A stretch of 64,000 bases of DNA, from NCBI GenBank assembly GCA_003574785.1, contig QORU01000001.1:62001-126000 (forward strand), written 5' to 3'. Source of the stretch: Taklimakanibacter deserti (GTDB lineage Bacteria > Pseudomonadota > Alphaproteobacteria > Rhizobiales > Aestuariivirgaceae). Under the pieces are notes generated by a model, which ran no database searches, was not told the origin of the DNA, and was given only the letters and a program-made list of their open reading frames with translations. Positions 42,851 to 53,968 of the stretch are shown here, piece after piece (within the stretch, counting starts at the first letter, position 1; each line of letters begins with the position of its first letter). Made by a program: the position numbers and the translations under genes.

Positions 42851-43927
42851 ATGGCCATTTCTCCGAACAGATTGCGCATTGCCGTGCTTTTCGGCGGACG
42901 CTCCGCCGAGCATGATGTTTCGGTGCTTTCGGCAACCAATGTCATGCATGCGCTGGACCCGGCGAAATACGACGCCGTTCCCGTCTTCATCACCCGCCAA
43001 GGACAATGGCTGTTGAGCAGCTTTCAGGATGGCGCGCTGGCGAAACCCTCGAGCGGTACAGAAGTCTGCCTCGTGCCAGGCGGACAAGGACGAATGACGG
43101 CGATCCCACTCAATGGCGCGCCCTGCGAGTTGCCGAAGATCGGAATCCTCTTCCCGGTGTTGCATGGCCTCCATGGCGAGGACGGCTCGATACAAGGGCT
43201 CGCAGAGGTGGCGTGCGTGCCGCTCGTCGGCTGCGGTATCCTCGGCTCCGCGGTCGCACTCGACAAGGACATTGCCAAACGCCTGCTGAACGAGGCGGGC
43301 CTGCCGGCCGCGCGATCCGTCACGATCCACCCCGGCGCCACACCGGCCTTCGGGGAACTGCAGAACGTGCTCGGGCTTCCGCTTTTCATCAAACCGGCCC
43401 GACAGGGCTCGTCCGTCGGTGTGAGCAAAGTCTCGACCGAAGGAGAGTATGTGGCGGCACTTGCCGAAGGCTTCAGGCACGACCGCAAGCTGCTGGCGGA
43501 AGAATTCATTCGCGGCCGCGAGGTCGAGTGCAGCGTGCTGGAGGATACGGAAGGCGGCCTCTTGGTTTCCCGTCCCGGCGAGATCGTGACGGCGGAGAGC
43601 CATGGCTTCTACAGTTACGACGCCAAATATATCGACAAGAATGGAGCGATCCTGAAAGTGCCGGCAGAGCTGTCGGAGGAGATCGAAGACAGCCTCCGTG
43701 TGATGGCGGCAAAGGCCTTCCGGGCGCTCGGCTGCGATGGCATGGCGCGCGTTGATTTCTTCCTGACGCCGGACATGCGCTTGCTCATCAACGAACTCAA
43801 CACCATTCCCGGTTTCACCGATATCAGCATGTATTCCAAGGCGATGGCGGCAAGCGGCGTCAGCTATTCCGAAATTATCGATCGGCTGGTGGCGCACGGG
43901 CTGGCACGCGCCGGCCGACCGGCGTAA
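42851..43927 (+). CDS. ddl: D-alanine-D-alanine ligase
   Basis: A 358-residue ATP-grasp ligase making D-Ala-D-Ala for peptidoglycan. Signature blocks: VLFGGRSAEHDVSVLSA (N-terminus), PVLHGLHGEDGSIQG (active-site Glu region), LFIKPARQGSSVGVSKV (ATP grip), YDAKYIDKNGA (omega loop), and DFFLTPDMRLLINELNTIPGFT (Mg-binding, Asn/Glu). The YDAKY omega loop has Tyr, as in D-Ala-D-Ala rather than D-Ala-D-Lac ligases. It is the longer, DdlA-like form. Lying away from the usual mur-fts cluster, it may be a second ddl in this genome. Half of a dispersed repeat precedes it. Confidence 0.92.
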   Translation: MAISPNRLRIAVLFGGRSAEHDVSVLSATNVMHALDPAKYDAVPVFITRQGQWLLSSFQDGALAKPSSGTEVCLVPGGQGRMTAIPLNGAPCELPKIGILFPVLHGLHGEDGSIQGLAEVACVPLVGCGILGSAVALDKDIAKRLLNEAGLPAARSVTIHPGATPAFGELQNVLGLPLFIKPARQGSSVGVSKVSTEGEYVAALAEGFRHDRKLLAEEFIRGREVECSVLEDTEGGLLVSRPGEIVTAESHGFYSYDAKYIDKNGAILKVPAELSEEIEDSLRVMAAKAFRALGCDGMARVDFFLTPDMRLLINELNTIPGFTDISMYSKAMAASGVSYSEIIDRLVAHGLARAGRPA

Positions 43928-43939
43928 CGTGAAGGCTGG

Positions 43940-43962
43940 ATGGCCGGGTCAAGCCCGGCCAT
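43940..43962. repeat. hairpin repeat between ddl and pdxJ
   Basis: Perfect palindrome ATGGCCGGG-TCAAG-CCCGGCCAT. The same core (GGCCGG ... CCCGGCCA) lies inside the composite repeat at 24093-24158. It may end the ddl transcript or be a dispersed element. A wider pair, AGTGGTC (43965) and GACCACT (44006), surrounds the next 34 bp. Confidence 0.65.
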
Positions 43963-44054
43963 GAAGTGGTCTGCCAAAATTGGCCAAAAGCGGATATTTT
44001 TGACTGACCACTCGATGGATAGTCTCGGCGCGTCTCTGAAGCTCGAGGTGTGCC

Positions 44055-44810
44055 TTGTCTGCCAAATTGTCCGTCAATGTGAATGCCGTCGCCTTCCTGC
44101 GCAACCGGCGCGATTTGCCCTGGCCTAGCGTCGAGGGGCTGGGGCGCATCGCGCTGCAGGCCGGCGCCTATGGACTCACCGTCCATCCCAGGCCCGATGA
44201 GCGGCATATCCGCAAGAGCGATGTCGGTATCTTGCGCGACATGATCCGCAAGGACTTCCCGGGCCGAGAATACAATATCGAAGGCAATCCCGATGCCCAG
44301 TTCGTGAAGCTGGTGCATGAGGCGAAGCCCGACCAGGTGACGCTGGTGCCGGACGACATCAGGCAGGCGACCTCCGATCACGGCTGGGACATCGCCGCGC
44401 ATAAGAGCTTCCTCATCGACGTCATCGGGCTTTTGCGGTCGAACGGGATGCGTGTGTCGCTCTTCATCGATGCGGAGCCCGATCTGCCCTATCTCGCCAA
44501 GGAGGTAGGCGCCGACCGGGTCGAGATCTATACCGGTCCCTATGGCGGGGCCTTCGAGAAACAAGCAATGGAACGCGAGTTCCGCAAAGTGGTCGAGACC
44601 GGCAAGGCGGCAGAGAAGGCGGGCGTCGGTCTCAATGCCGGCCATGATCTCACACGCGAAAACCTGCCGCGCCTGGTTGCGGCTTTGCCCAATTTGCGCG
44701 AAGTTTCCATCGGCCATGCGATCACGGCGGATGCGCTCGTCTTCGGCATGGCGGAAACGGTGCGGCTGTTTCGCAAGGCCTGTGGCGATTTGCGGAGCGA
44801 AGCCGCCTGA
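44055..44810 (+). CDS. pdxJ: pyridoxine 5'-phosphate synthase
   Basis: A 251-residue TIM-barrel enzyme that condenses 1-deoxy-xylulose-5-phosphate with 3-amino-2-oxopropyl phosphate to make pyridoxine phosphate (vitamin B6). Family blocks: LSVNVNAVAFLRNRR (start), AYGLTVHPRPDERHI, EYNIEGNP, VTLVPDD, RVSLFIDAEPD, VEIYTGPYG and LNAGHDLTREN, then EVSIGHAITADAL. Some alphaproteobacterial homologues show the same extra length. The start is a TTG at 44055 with GAGG 6 bp ahead; no ATG/GTG fits. B6 is the cofactor of many amino-acid enzymes, consistent with its amino-acid synthesis neighbours. Confidence 0.94.
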   Translation: MSAKLSVNVNAVAFLRNRRDLPWPSVEGLGRIALQAGAYGLTVHPRPDERHIRKSDVGILRDMIRKDFPGREYNIEGNPDAQFVKLVHEAKPDQVTLVPDDIRQATSDHGWDIAAHKSFLIDVIGLLRSNGMRVSLFIDAEPDLPYLAKEVGADRVEIYTGPYGGAFEKQAMEREFRKVVETGKAAEKAGVGLNAGHDLTRENLPRLVAALPNLREVSIGHAITADALVFGMAETVRLFRKACGDLRSEAA

Positions 44811-44836
44811 CAACTTGTCGGTATCGGGGGATATCC

Positions 44837-45469
44837 ATGACAGCAGGCCTCATCACGCTCGTGACGATCGGTTTCGTGCAACTCCTCGCGGTCATCAGCC
44901 CGGGGCCGAGCTTCCTCATCACGGCGCAGACGGCGGTGGCGCGATCGCGCCTCGACGGCATCAAGATCGCCTTCGGCCTCGGCGCCGGCACACTCGTATG
45001 GTCGAGCGCCGCGCTGCTCGGCCTCAATGCGCTGTTCCGGCTGCATCACTGGCTCTTCGTCGGCATGAAGATCGCCGGCGCCCTGTTCCTGTTGTGGATC
45101 GCCATCCAGATCTTCCGGCACGCCAAGGCGCCGGTCGAGATGAGCGAGGGCAATGGCGAAGCGGCGAAGCGCAATCCGTTCCTGCGCGGCTTCCTCACCC
45201 AGATCTCCAATCCCAAGGTCGCGGTGTTCTTCGGCTCGATCTTCGTCGCCATGCTGCCGCAGGACGTGCCAGGCTGGATGGTCATAGCGCTCGTCGCCAT
45301 CGTCACCACCAATGAGGTCCTCTGGTATTCGCTGGTGGCGCTGTGCTTCGGCTCAGGCCCGGTGCGGCGCTTCTATCTCGGCGCCAAGGCCTGGATCGAC
45401 CGGGTCACCGGCCTGTTCCTCGGCGCCTTGAGCCTGAGAATCCTTTTGCGCGCCGGCGACACCGCCTGA
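44837..45469 (+). CDS. LysE/RhtB-family amino-acid exporter
   Basis: A 210-residue inner-membrane protein with six hydrophobic segments. Signature: LAVISPGPSFLITAQTAVARSRLDGIKIAFGLGAGTLVWSS (the PGP-x-x-x-x-x..G..G pattern of LysE exporters) and GFLTQISNPKVAVFFGSIF. Such proteins export amino acids (Lys, Thr, homoserine, Leu, etc.) to avoid excess. GGGGGA lies before the ATG. Located between pdxJ and DUF1127. The A/T-rich palindrome at 45481 follows it. Confidence 0.88.
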   Translation: MTAGLITLVTIGFVQLLAVISPGPSFLITAQTAVARSRLDGIKIAFGLGAGTLVWSSAALLGLNALFRLHHWLFVGMKIAGALFLLWIAIQIFRHAKAPVEMSEGNGEAAKRNPFLRGFLTQISNPKVAVFFGSIFVAMLPQDVPGWMVIALVAIVTTNEVLWYSLVALCFGSGPVRRFYLGAKAWIDRVTGLFLGALSLRILLRAGDTA

Positions 45470-45480
45470 TCCTCTGGATT

Positions 45481-45504
45481 CATAAATAATATCAATTATT
45501 TATG
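45481..45504. promoter_or_regulatory. A/T-rich perfect palindrome upstream of DUF1127 gene
   Basis: CATAAATAAT-ATCA-ATTATTTATG: 10-bp perfect arms with a 4-bp spacer, entirely A/T-rich in a GC-rich region, about 80 bp before the start of the small DUF1127 gene. Good candidate operator of a dimeric regulator. It is not a terminator: the stem is weak in GC and lacks a separate T-run. Confidence 0.5.
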
Positions 45505-45583
45505 AGCGTACCCGCGGCCGGAATGGAGCGGCCGGCGGCGCGTATATGAGAGGCGCGAGGGGCTTCCCCAAAAAGGAAGCACC

Positions 45584-45775
45584 ATGCACAGGGCAAAGAC
45601 ATTCGACAGCATGACGGCCGGTGTCGTTTTCCGGCTGACCAGGCGGGTTCGAACGCATATGGCGCAGGCCAAAGCAGGTCATCATCTCGATGTCCTCAAC
45701 GATCACCTTTTGCGTGACCTCGGGCTGACGCGGTCCGAGATCGACTACGTCATCAAGGGCAGCCGACGGCCATGA
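45584..45775 (+). CDS. DUF1127-like small protein
   Basis: A 63-residue protein; the C-terminal half (LDVLNDHLLRDLGLTRSEIDYVIKG) has the DUF1127 pattern LxxLxDxLLxDlGLtRxEI. The N-terminus is basic (FRLTRRVRTHMAQAK). AAGGAAG lies 7 bp ahead of the ATG, and a possible operator palindrome is at 45481. Related to the gene at 3461 but more diverged. Function unknown. Confidence 0.8.
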   Translation: MHRAKTFDSMTAGVVFRLTRRVRTHMAQAKAGHHLDVLNDHLLRDLGLTRSEIDYVIKGSRRP

Positions 45776-45898
45776 CCAAGCCGGCATTGCCCGACCTGCG
45801 CGGAATTTATATGGGCTATGGAATAGCAGCGGATGCGCTTCTCCCCGGCATGACGGAAATGGCGCGGTTCTTCTGCCTGGTCCATGGAGAGGCGCGCG

Positions 45899-48285
<2,387 letters not shown>

Positions 48286-48291
48286 CTGGAC

Positions 48292-48759
48292 ATGAGTGCG
48301 CCGCTCGTCATCAGGCCGGCGGCGCGCTCCGATGTCGAATTCCTGAGCGAACTCGCCATGCGCTCGAAGGCCTCGCATGGCTATGACGCGGCCTTCATGG
48401 CGCAATGCCGCGAAGAGCTCGCCATCCGTCCGCACACCCTGAGCGAGCGGGATGTCTGGCTTGCCGAGGACAATGGCGCGATCGTCGGATTCTTCGCCCT
48501 GGAGCCGCCGGCAAAGGGTGTCTGCGAGGTCAATCCGATCTTCGTCGAGCCTCACCTCCAACAGGGCGGTGTGGGCAGCGTACTGTGGCGGAAGCTCGAG
48601 GAACGTGCCCGCTTCGTCGGGGCCTCGGCGATCGGCCTCGATTCCGATCCCCATGCGGTCGGTTTCTACGAGAAAATGGGGTGCCAGATGACCGGCTGGT
48701 CGCCCTCAGGCTCCGTTCCCGGCCGCATGCTGCCGCGGATGCAGAAGCCGCTCGATTGA
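48292..48759 (+). CDS. GNAT N-acetyltransferase
   Basis: A 155-residue GNAT protein. CoA-binding loop: IFVEPHLQQGGVGSVLWRKLEE; the strand before (GVCEVNPIFVEP) and final ALGLDSDPHAVGFYEKMGCQMTG-like segment (AIGLDSDPHAVGFYEKMGCQ) complete the fold. It starts 6 bp after ilvC and is probably co-transcribed. The acceptor is unknown. The VNPIFVEPxLQxxGVG pattern is shared with a widespread group of uncharacterised bacterial acetyltransferases. Confidence 0.85.
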   Translation: MSAPLVIRPAARSDVEFLSELAMRSKASHGYDAAFMAQCREELAIRPHTLSERDVWLAEDNGAIVGFFALEPPAKGVCEVNPIFVEPHLQQGGVGSVLWRKLEERARFVGASAIGLDSDPHAVGFYEKMGCQMTGWSPSGSVPGRMLPRMQKPLD

Positions 48760-48813
48760 CCCATTGATTGCAAAAGAACGGTATTGCGGTAGCCTCGATA
48801 ACCGGGTTGAATC

Positions 48814-50985
48814 ATGCACATGCCCCTTCGCCGCATCGGGTTCATCCTATTTCTAGGCGCCCTTGTCGCCTTCGCCCTGCCGTCATGGGCGCAGACACAG
48901 CAGGCTCCACCGCCTGAAAAGGTCGATCAGCTGATCAAGCTGCTGGCCGATCCCACGGTCAAGGACTGGCTTTCCCGGCAGGTGCAGGCCACGACTCCGC
49001 CGGCCGTCGTCGCTCCCGCCGATGCCGGAACTCAGGCCAATGCCCAGGGCACGGAACGGTCGATGGTTTCGACGACACTCGAGCGCATCAAGCAGCATCT
49101 CGGGCGCCTGGCAATGGCATGGCCCGGACTACCGGCGAAATATCAGCGCGCCAAAGACATATTGATGGTCGAATTCGCCGAGCGCGGTGTCGCCGGCATC
49201 GCTCTCCTGATCGTCTTCTTCATCGCCGTCGGTGTCGGTCTTGCCTATCTGGCTCTGCGGCTGACGCGGCCATTGCGGCTGTGGATCATCGCCTTGCCGC
49301 GCGACACGCCGCAGGGCCGGCTGAAGAAGGTCGGCGGCCGGTTCCTCCTGGTGCTCATCCTGGTGGGCGCCTTCATGCTCGGCAGCGCCGGCACATTCCT
49401 GATGTTCGAGTGGCCGCCTTTGTTGCGCGAAATCGTGCTGGCCTATCTGACCGCCGCCATCGTGGTATGGGCGGTGCGCGGCTTCGCGCGTTTCGTCCTG
49501 CTGCCATCCAATCTGCAGGTCGAGCATGCCCGCGAGGTGCGGATCCTGAATGTCGACGATGAGCGCGCCGACCATTGGTACCGCTGGATCGTCATCCTGG
49601 TGACGGTATTCACCGTCGTCGCCGCGACATTCAGCCTCCTGCCGACATTTGGCTTCACTGCGGATGACCTGCTGGCGCTGGCGGTTCCCGCGGAGGTCCT
49701 GCTGCTGGCGCTCGGACTTGCCGCCGTGTGGCTGAGACCGCCGCCGATGCCGGACGATCATCACGGCCGCATCAGCCATATGGCCGTGTCATGGCTGCTG
49801 ACCGCTTATTTCATCCTTCTGCTGCTGGTCCGCACCAGCGGCGCCTTTATCCTGTTCTGGTTTGTCGTTGCAGCGGTAGCGCTGCCGGCGGCCATCGTCA
49901 TGGCGCATCGGGCCGTCCACTATGTCTTGCGGGCACCGGCAGCCGAGAGCGAAGCCAGGCCGGTGCCCGCCGTGACCTTGGCGGTCATCGACCGCGGTAT
50001 CCGCATGGCCTTGATCGGGCTGGCCGCCATCCTTCTTGCGCGTGCCTGGGGCCTCGACATGCACTCGATGCAAAACAGCGATCCGGCCGTCACGTCGCTT
50101 CTGCGGGGGATTCTCAAAGCGATCGTCATCGTCCTGGCCGCGGATTTCGGCTGGAGCATCATCAAGGCGCTGATCGAGCGCAAATTTGGCGTTGGCCAGG
50201 CGCCGGCAGGCGAACACATGCTTGATCCGCAGCAGGCGCGGCTCAGGACGCTTCTGCCCATCATCCAGAATATCATGTTCGCCGTCATCCTCATCATGGC
50301 GCTTCTCATGATCTTGTCTTCTGTCGGCATCCAGATCGGACCGCTGATCGCCGGCGCCGGCGTCATCGGCGTGGCCGTCGGCTTCGGGGCGCAGACCATC
50401 GTCAAGGATGTCATCTCCGGCGTCTTCTACCTGCTCGACGACGCTTTCCGGGTGGGCGAGTACATCACCAGCGGAAAGTACATGGGCACGGTCGAAAGCT
50501 TCAGCTTGCGGTCGATCAAATTGCGCCACCATCGCGGTTCGTTGTTCACGGTCCCCTTCGGCGAGCTCGGTGCGGTGCAGAATCAAAGTCGCGACTGGGT
50601 ATTGGACAAGTTCAATATCACCGTCGGCTACAACACGGATATCGACAAGGCGCGCAAGCTGATCAAGAAGATCGGACTGGAGCTCGCTGCCGATCCCGAA
50701 TTTGCGCCCTGGGTGATAGAGCCGATCAAAATGCAGGGCGTGCAGGAATTCGGCGATTACGGCATCGTCCTGCGCATGAAAGTCATGACCAAGCCGGGCG
50801 GCGCCTTTGCGATGAAGCGCAAGTTTTATCTCCAGGTCAACAAGGCGTTCAAGGAGAACGGCATCGAACTGCCGGTTCCGACCGTGCAAGTGCAGCAGGG
50901 AGGAGACGCGGCGGCGGCCATTGCCCAGACCCACCTGGCGGCAAAGAAGAAGGCCGCCGAGGCGGGGGAAGAAGCTGCCTCCTGA
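48814..50985 (+). CDS. large MscS-family mechanosensitive channel
   Basis: A 723-residue membrane protein with a cleavable signal peptide (1-26, ending SWA). A periplasmic part (about 27-125) precedes roughly ten membrane helices. The MscS core (from about 480) shows the pore-lining Gly/Ala helix GAGVIGVAVGFGAQTIVKDVISGVFYLLDDAFRVGE and the beta domain VESFSLRSIKLRHHRGSLFTVPFGELGAVQNQSRDW. It is of the YbiO/YnaI-like long type, which open under membrane tension to release solutes after osmotic down-shock. It ends 13 bp from the convergent NmrA gene. Confidence 0.88.
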   Translation: MHMPLRRIGFILFLGALVAFALPSWAQTQQAPPPEKVDQLIKLLADPTVKDWLSRQVQATTPPAVVAPADAGTQANAQGTERSMVSTTLERIKQHLGRLAMAWPGLPAKYQRAKDILMVEFAERGVAGIALLIVFFIAVGVGLAYLALRLTRPLRLWIIALPRDTPQGRLKKVGGRFLLVLILVGAFMLGSAGTFLMFEWPPLLREIVLAYLTAAIVVWAVRGFARFVLLPSNLQVEHAREVRILNVDDERADHWYRWIVILVTVFTVVAATFSLLPTFGFTADDLLALAVPAEVLLLALGLAAVWLRPPPMPDDHHGRISHMAVSWLLTAYFILLLLVRTSGAFILFWFVVAAVALPAAIVMAHRAVHYVLRAPAAESEARPVPAVTLAVIDRGIRMALIGLAAILLARAWGLDMHSMQNSDPAVTSLLRGILKAIVIVLAADFGWSIIKALIERKFGVGQAPAGEHMLDPQQARLRTLLPIIQNIMFAVILIMALLMILSSVGIQIGPLIAGAGVIGVAVGFGAQTIVKDVISGVFYLLDDAFRVGEYITSGKYMGTVESFSLRSIKLRHHRGSLFTVPFGELGAVQNQSRDWVLDKFNITVGYNTDIDKARKLIKKIGLELAADPEFAPWVIEPIKMQGVQEFGDYGIVLRMKVMTKPGGAFAMKRKFYLQVNKAFKENGIELPVPTVQVQQGGDAAAAIAQTHLAAKKKAAEAGEEAAS

Positions 50986-50998
50986 TTGAGGAACGATC

Positions 50999-51853
50999 TC
51001 AGGCCGTGCGGTCGAGGAAGCTTTCGAGGCTTTCCGGCTCTCGGCCGGTGAGCTTCCTGAAATCGCCGCTCACTGCCGCCATTTCACCGGCGGCATTCGC
51101 TTCATGCAGGCCGACCAAAGCCTCGACGAAGAAGCCCGGCAGTTTCGCAGTCTCGAGGATCGAAATCAGGGCCTCGCGCGGCAGCTCGGCCGCGGTGACG
51201 GGCTTTGCCCATTTGCGGCTCAGGGTCCGGGCAATGTCGGCCGCGTCATAGGCCTTGGGGCCGGTGATCTCGTACACGGCGTGGCCGGCCGGAGACTTTA
51301 GCAATGCGGTGGCGGCGGCGAAGGCGACATCGGCGCGCGGCAGATAAGCGACCTTGCCCTTGCTGCCATAGACGGCATAGGCGCCCGTCTGCTTCGCATG
51401 CGCGATCGCATTGGCGATGTTCTCGGCATACTGGTTGTTGCGCAGGAAGGCGTAGTCGAGTCCCGATGCCTTGATATAGGCCTCGGTCTCGGCATGCGCC
51501 TTGGCAAAGGTGAACCTGCTTGCCGCACTGGCATTGGTGAAGCTGGTATAGGCGATGGAGCGGGCGCCCGAAGCCTTGGCGGCATCGACCGCCGCCTTGT
51601 GCTGAGAGATGCGCTTCTCATTCGGCGTGTCGCCCGAAATGAGAAGCATGTGCCGGTGACCCTTGAGCGCGTCGCGCATGGATTGCGGGTCGTCGAAGTC
51701 GAAGACGGCGGTCTTGAAACCTTGACCTTTGAAGCCGGATAGCTTGCCCACATCGCGCGAGCCGAGCGTCGTCTCGCGCTCAGCGCCCTGTTTCACCACT
51801 TCGCCCGCCACAAGCTGGCCGAGCCTTCCGGAAGCGCCGGTCACGAAATACAT
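50999..51853 (-). CDS. NmrA/QorB-like NAD(P)H-binding oxidoreductase
   Basis: A 284-residue Rossmann protein of the atypical SDR group: YFVTGASGRLGQLV is the dinucleotide-binding motif; FDFDDPQSMRDALKGHRHMLLISG, the IAYTSFTNA strand and FLRNNQYAENI resemble quinone oxidoreductase QorB/YtfG, which reduces quinones with NADPH. The start ATG 51853 has GGAG ahead. It is divergent from the HxlR regulator at 51983, the usual arrangement for QorB-type enzymes induced by quinones or electrophiles, so HxlR very likely represses it. Confidence 0.85.
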   Translation of the reverse strand: MYFVTGASGRLGQLVAGEVVKQGAERETTLGSRDVGKLSGFKGQGFKTAVFDFDDPQSMRDALKGHRHMLLISGDTPNEKRISQHKAAVDAAKASGARSIAYTSFTNASAASRFTFAKAHAETEAYIKASGLDYAFLRNNQYAENIANAIAHAKQTGAYAVYGSKGKVAYLPRADVAFAAATALLKSPAGHAVYEITGPKAYDAADIARTLSRKWAKPVTAAELPREALISILETAKLPGFFVEALVGLHEANAAGEMAAVSGDFRKLTGREPESLESFLDRTA

Positions 51854-51982
51854 GGAAATCTCCACTTTCTTTCTTTATCTAGGTTGCCAGTCTCTTTTTG
51901 AGACCAGGTTCAGATAGGGCGTTCTGGGAGCGAGCAAAAGACGGCACTTTCGGCGCGCCTGGTTATGTGGAGGTAACCACCC

Positions 51983-52411
51983 ATGAGATCGCTCGAAGGG
52001 GCGCCCGTGCGCTTTCCGCCTATGCCGCCCGGTGCCGAGGCCGCCGTGCTGGCGAAATGTCCGGTGCGCGACGTGCTCGACCGCATCGGCGACAAATGGA
52101 GCGTGCTGATCCTCAAGAACCTGGAGGAGGGGCCGCGCCGCTTCGGGGCGCTCAAGCGCATGATCGGCGACATATCGCAGCGCATGCTGACCCAGACCTT
52201 GCGCGACCTGCAACGCGACGGGCTCATCCAGCGCACCGTCTATCCGACCGTGCCGCCATCCGTCGATTATAGGCTGACCAGGCTCGGCCAATCGCTCATG
52301 GATCCGCTCGAGCATCTGGTGCAATGGTCGGACCGCAATCATGCGAAGGTGCGCAAGGCGCGCGTGGCCTTCGACCGCAGCACGCCCGGGGGTGCCAATG
52401 GCCATCAGTGA
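51983..52411 (+). CDS. HxlR-family winged-helix transcriptional regulator
   Basis: A 142-residue MarR-like regulator. The HxlR domain (about 25-115) has [59 protein letters not shown], matching the family signature including the conserved N-terminal Cys (Cys26) that senses reactive electrophiles in HypR/QorR. GGAGG lies ahead of the ATG. It is divergent from the QorB-like enzyme and overlaps the UPF0303 gene by 14 bp, so it probably regulates both and itself. Confidence 0.9.
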   Translation: MRSLEGAPVRFPPMPPGAEAAVLAKCPVRDVLDRIGDKWSVLILKNLEEGPRRFGALKRMIGDISQRMLTQTLRDLQRDGLIQRTVYPTVPPSVDYRLTRLGQSLMDPLEHLVQWSDRNHAKVRKARVAFDRSTPGGANGHQ

Positions 52412-52895
52412 CGATCTTGACCGATTGGTGCGGCAGGAGCAGCGCCTGCGCTTTGCCATATTCAACGAAGTGACGGCCTGGGAAATCGGCGCGGGGCTTC
52501 ACGTGCTCGGCGAGGCCCGCAAGCTGCCGATCGTCATCGACATCCGCCTCGCCAACCGGCAGCTCTTTTATGCGGCACTCCCAGGCAGCACGCCCGACAA
52601 TCCCGAATGGGTCAGGCGCAAGAGCAATGTGGTGTTGCGGTTTCACAAGAGCTCCTACCGGGTCGGGCGCGAGCTTGCCGCCAAGACCGACACGCTCGGA
52701 GAGCATCGCGGCGTCTCGCCCATGGACTATGCGCCACATGGCGGCAGCTTTCCCATCCATGTCGAGGGGACAGGCATCATCGGTGCCATTACGGTCTCCG
52801 GCCTGCCGCAGCGCGAGGACCACAATCTGGTGGTGGAAGCGCTGGCGGTGTTCCTCGATCAGCCGCTCGACGGGCTGGCGCTCGCAGCTGAGTGA
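52398..52895 (+). CDS. UPF0303 / heme-degrading domain protein (HbpS-like)
   Basis: A 165-residue protein of the GlcG/HbpS superfamily (heme-degrading domain, formerly UPF0303). Seen: [111 protein letters not shown]. Members bind heme or small molecules; the real role is unclear. Start ATG 52398 overlaps the HxlR gene by 14 bp, so translation is probably linked. Its 3' end overlaps the convergent FUSC gene by 37 bp. Confidence 0.85.
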   Translation: MAISDDLDRLVRQEQRLRFAIFNEVTAWEIGAGLHVLGEARKLPIVIDIRLANRQLFYAALPGSTPDNPEWVRRKSNVVLRFHKSSYRVGRELAAKTDTLGEHRGVSPMDYAPHGGSFPIHVEGTGIIGAITVSGLPQREDHNLVVEALAVFLDQPLDGLALAAE

Positions 52896-53968
52896 GCTTT
52901 TGCCAATTCGCTCGTGCGCGAGGAGAGGTCGCGCATGTCCTCGCCGAGCTGGTCCAGAGCGAAGCGCAGCGTGAAGAGCCGGGCCACTTCCTCGTGTGGC
53001 ACGCGTTTGCGGTCTTCGGCCATGCCGTCGATCGCCTGCGACAAGGCCTTGGTGCCTGCCTGATAGTTGTCGAGGGCGGGTGCTGGCATGCGCGCCAGGA
53101 GGCTAGCGGAAATGCCGCGCAGCACCGCGACCGCATCCTGGCGCAGAATCGCGAGCAGCGGCCCCAGATCGGTGACGAGGGCCTCCGGCAGAGGCTTTGC
53201 CGCCGCGCGACTCACCATCACCAGATCGTGGCGCACGCGATAGAGCGTCCTGACCACGGGCTCGGGATCGCGATCGTCGCTGACCTTCATCTTGCGCTCG
53301 CGGGCAGCTTCGTCGGCCGCGGTCTCGGCCTGCTTGAGCGCGGCACGGATCTTGGCATGGAGCGGAGGCACGCCCTGGCGGCCGAGATCATTGGTGAGAC
53401 CGTCCATCAGCCGATCCATCAGGTCGGCATTGAGGCTCGCCACCTTGGCGGCGGCCTCGCGCAACTGGCTGTGGGCGCGGGTGGGCAGGATCACGAAGGT
53501 CACGGCCAGCGCCACGATGTTGCCGATGACGATCTCGATGACGCGGTCGGCGGCCGAGATCAGCGGATTGCCGCCAGGGCCATAGATGGGCAGCATGACG
53601 ATGAGGGCGGTGACCGGCGCCACCCGGAACATCGGATTGATCGCCGCGAGATAGGCGAGCGGCAGGATCGCCGCGGCAATGGCAATGCCCAGGCCCAGAT
53701 CGGTGACATGCGGGATGGCGACGGCGACGGCAGCACCACAGAGTGCGCCGGCGATCGTTCCCAAGAGCCGATCGAGCGCCGCCTTGAGCGAGCCGCCGAC
53801 GCTCGTCTGGACGACGAGGACGGCGGTGATCACCGCCCACCAGCCTTGCGGCATCCCCAGCAGCCTCACCACCACGAAGGCCGCGATGACGGCGGTCACC
53901 ACGCGCAGGGCATGGCGCAACTCAGCGATGTGCTGACGAAAGAAAGTGAGGGGGGTCTGGATCGTCAC
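52859..53968 (-). CDS. FUSC-family inner-membrane protein (aromatic acid exporter-like)
   Basis: A 369-residue protein with six to seven N-terminal membrane helices (about 15-160: HALRVVTAVIAAFVVVRLLGMP, WWAVITAVLVVQTSVGGSL, GALCGAAVAVAI). It fits the FUSC/ArAE_1 (YccS/AaeB-like) family, with the recurrent GSLKAALDRLLGTIAGALCGA. A cytoplasmic helical domain of about 200 residues follows. Related proteins export aromatic carboxylic acids. The start overlaps the stop of the upstream DUF4893 gene (ATGA), so they form one unit. Confidence 0.84.
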   Translation of the reverse strand: MTIQTPLTFFRQHIAELRHALRVVTAVIAAFVVVRLLGMPQGWWAVITAVLVVQTSVGGSLKAALDRLLGTIAGALCGAAVAVAIPHVTDLGLGIAIAAAILPLAYLAAINPMFRVAPVTALIVMLPIYGPGGNPLISAADRVIEIVIGNIVALAVTFVILPTRAHSQLREAAAKVASLNADLMDRLMDGLTNDLGRQGVPPLHAKIRAALKQAETAADEAARERKMKVSDDRDPEPVVRTLYRVRHDLVMVSRAAAKPLPEALVTDLGPLLAILRQDAVAVLRGISASLLARMPAPALDNYQAGTKALSQAIDGMAEDRKRVPHEEVARLFTLRFALDQLGEDMRDLSSRTSELAKAHSAASASPSSG

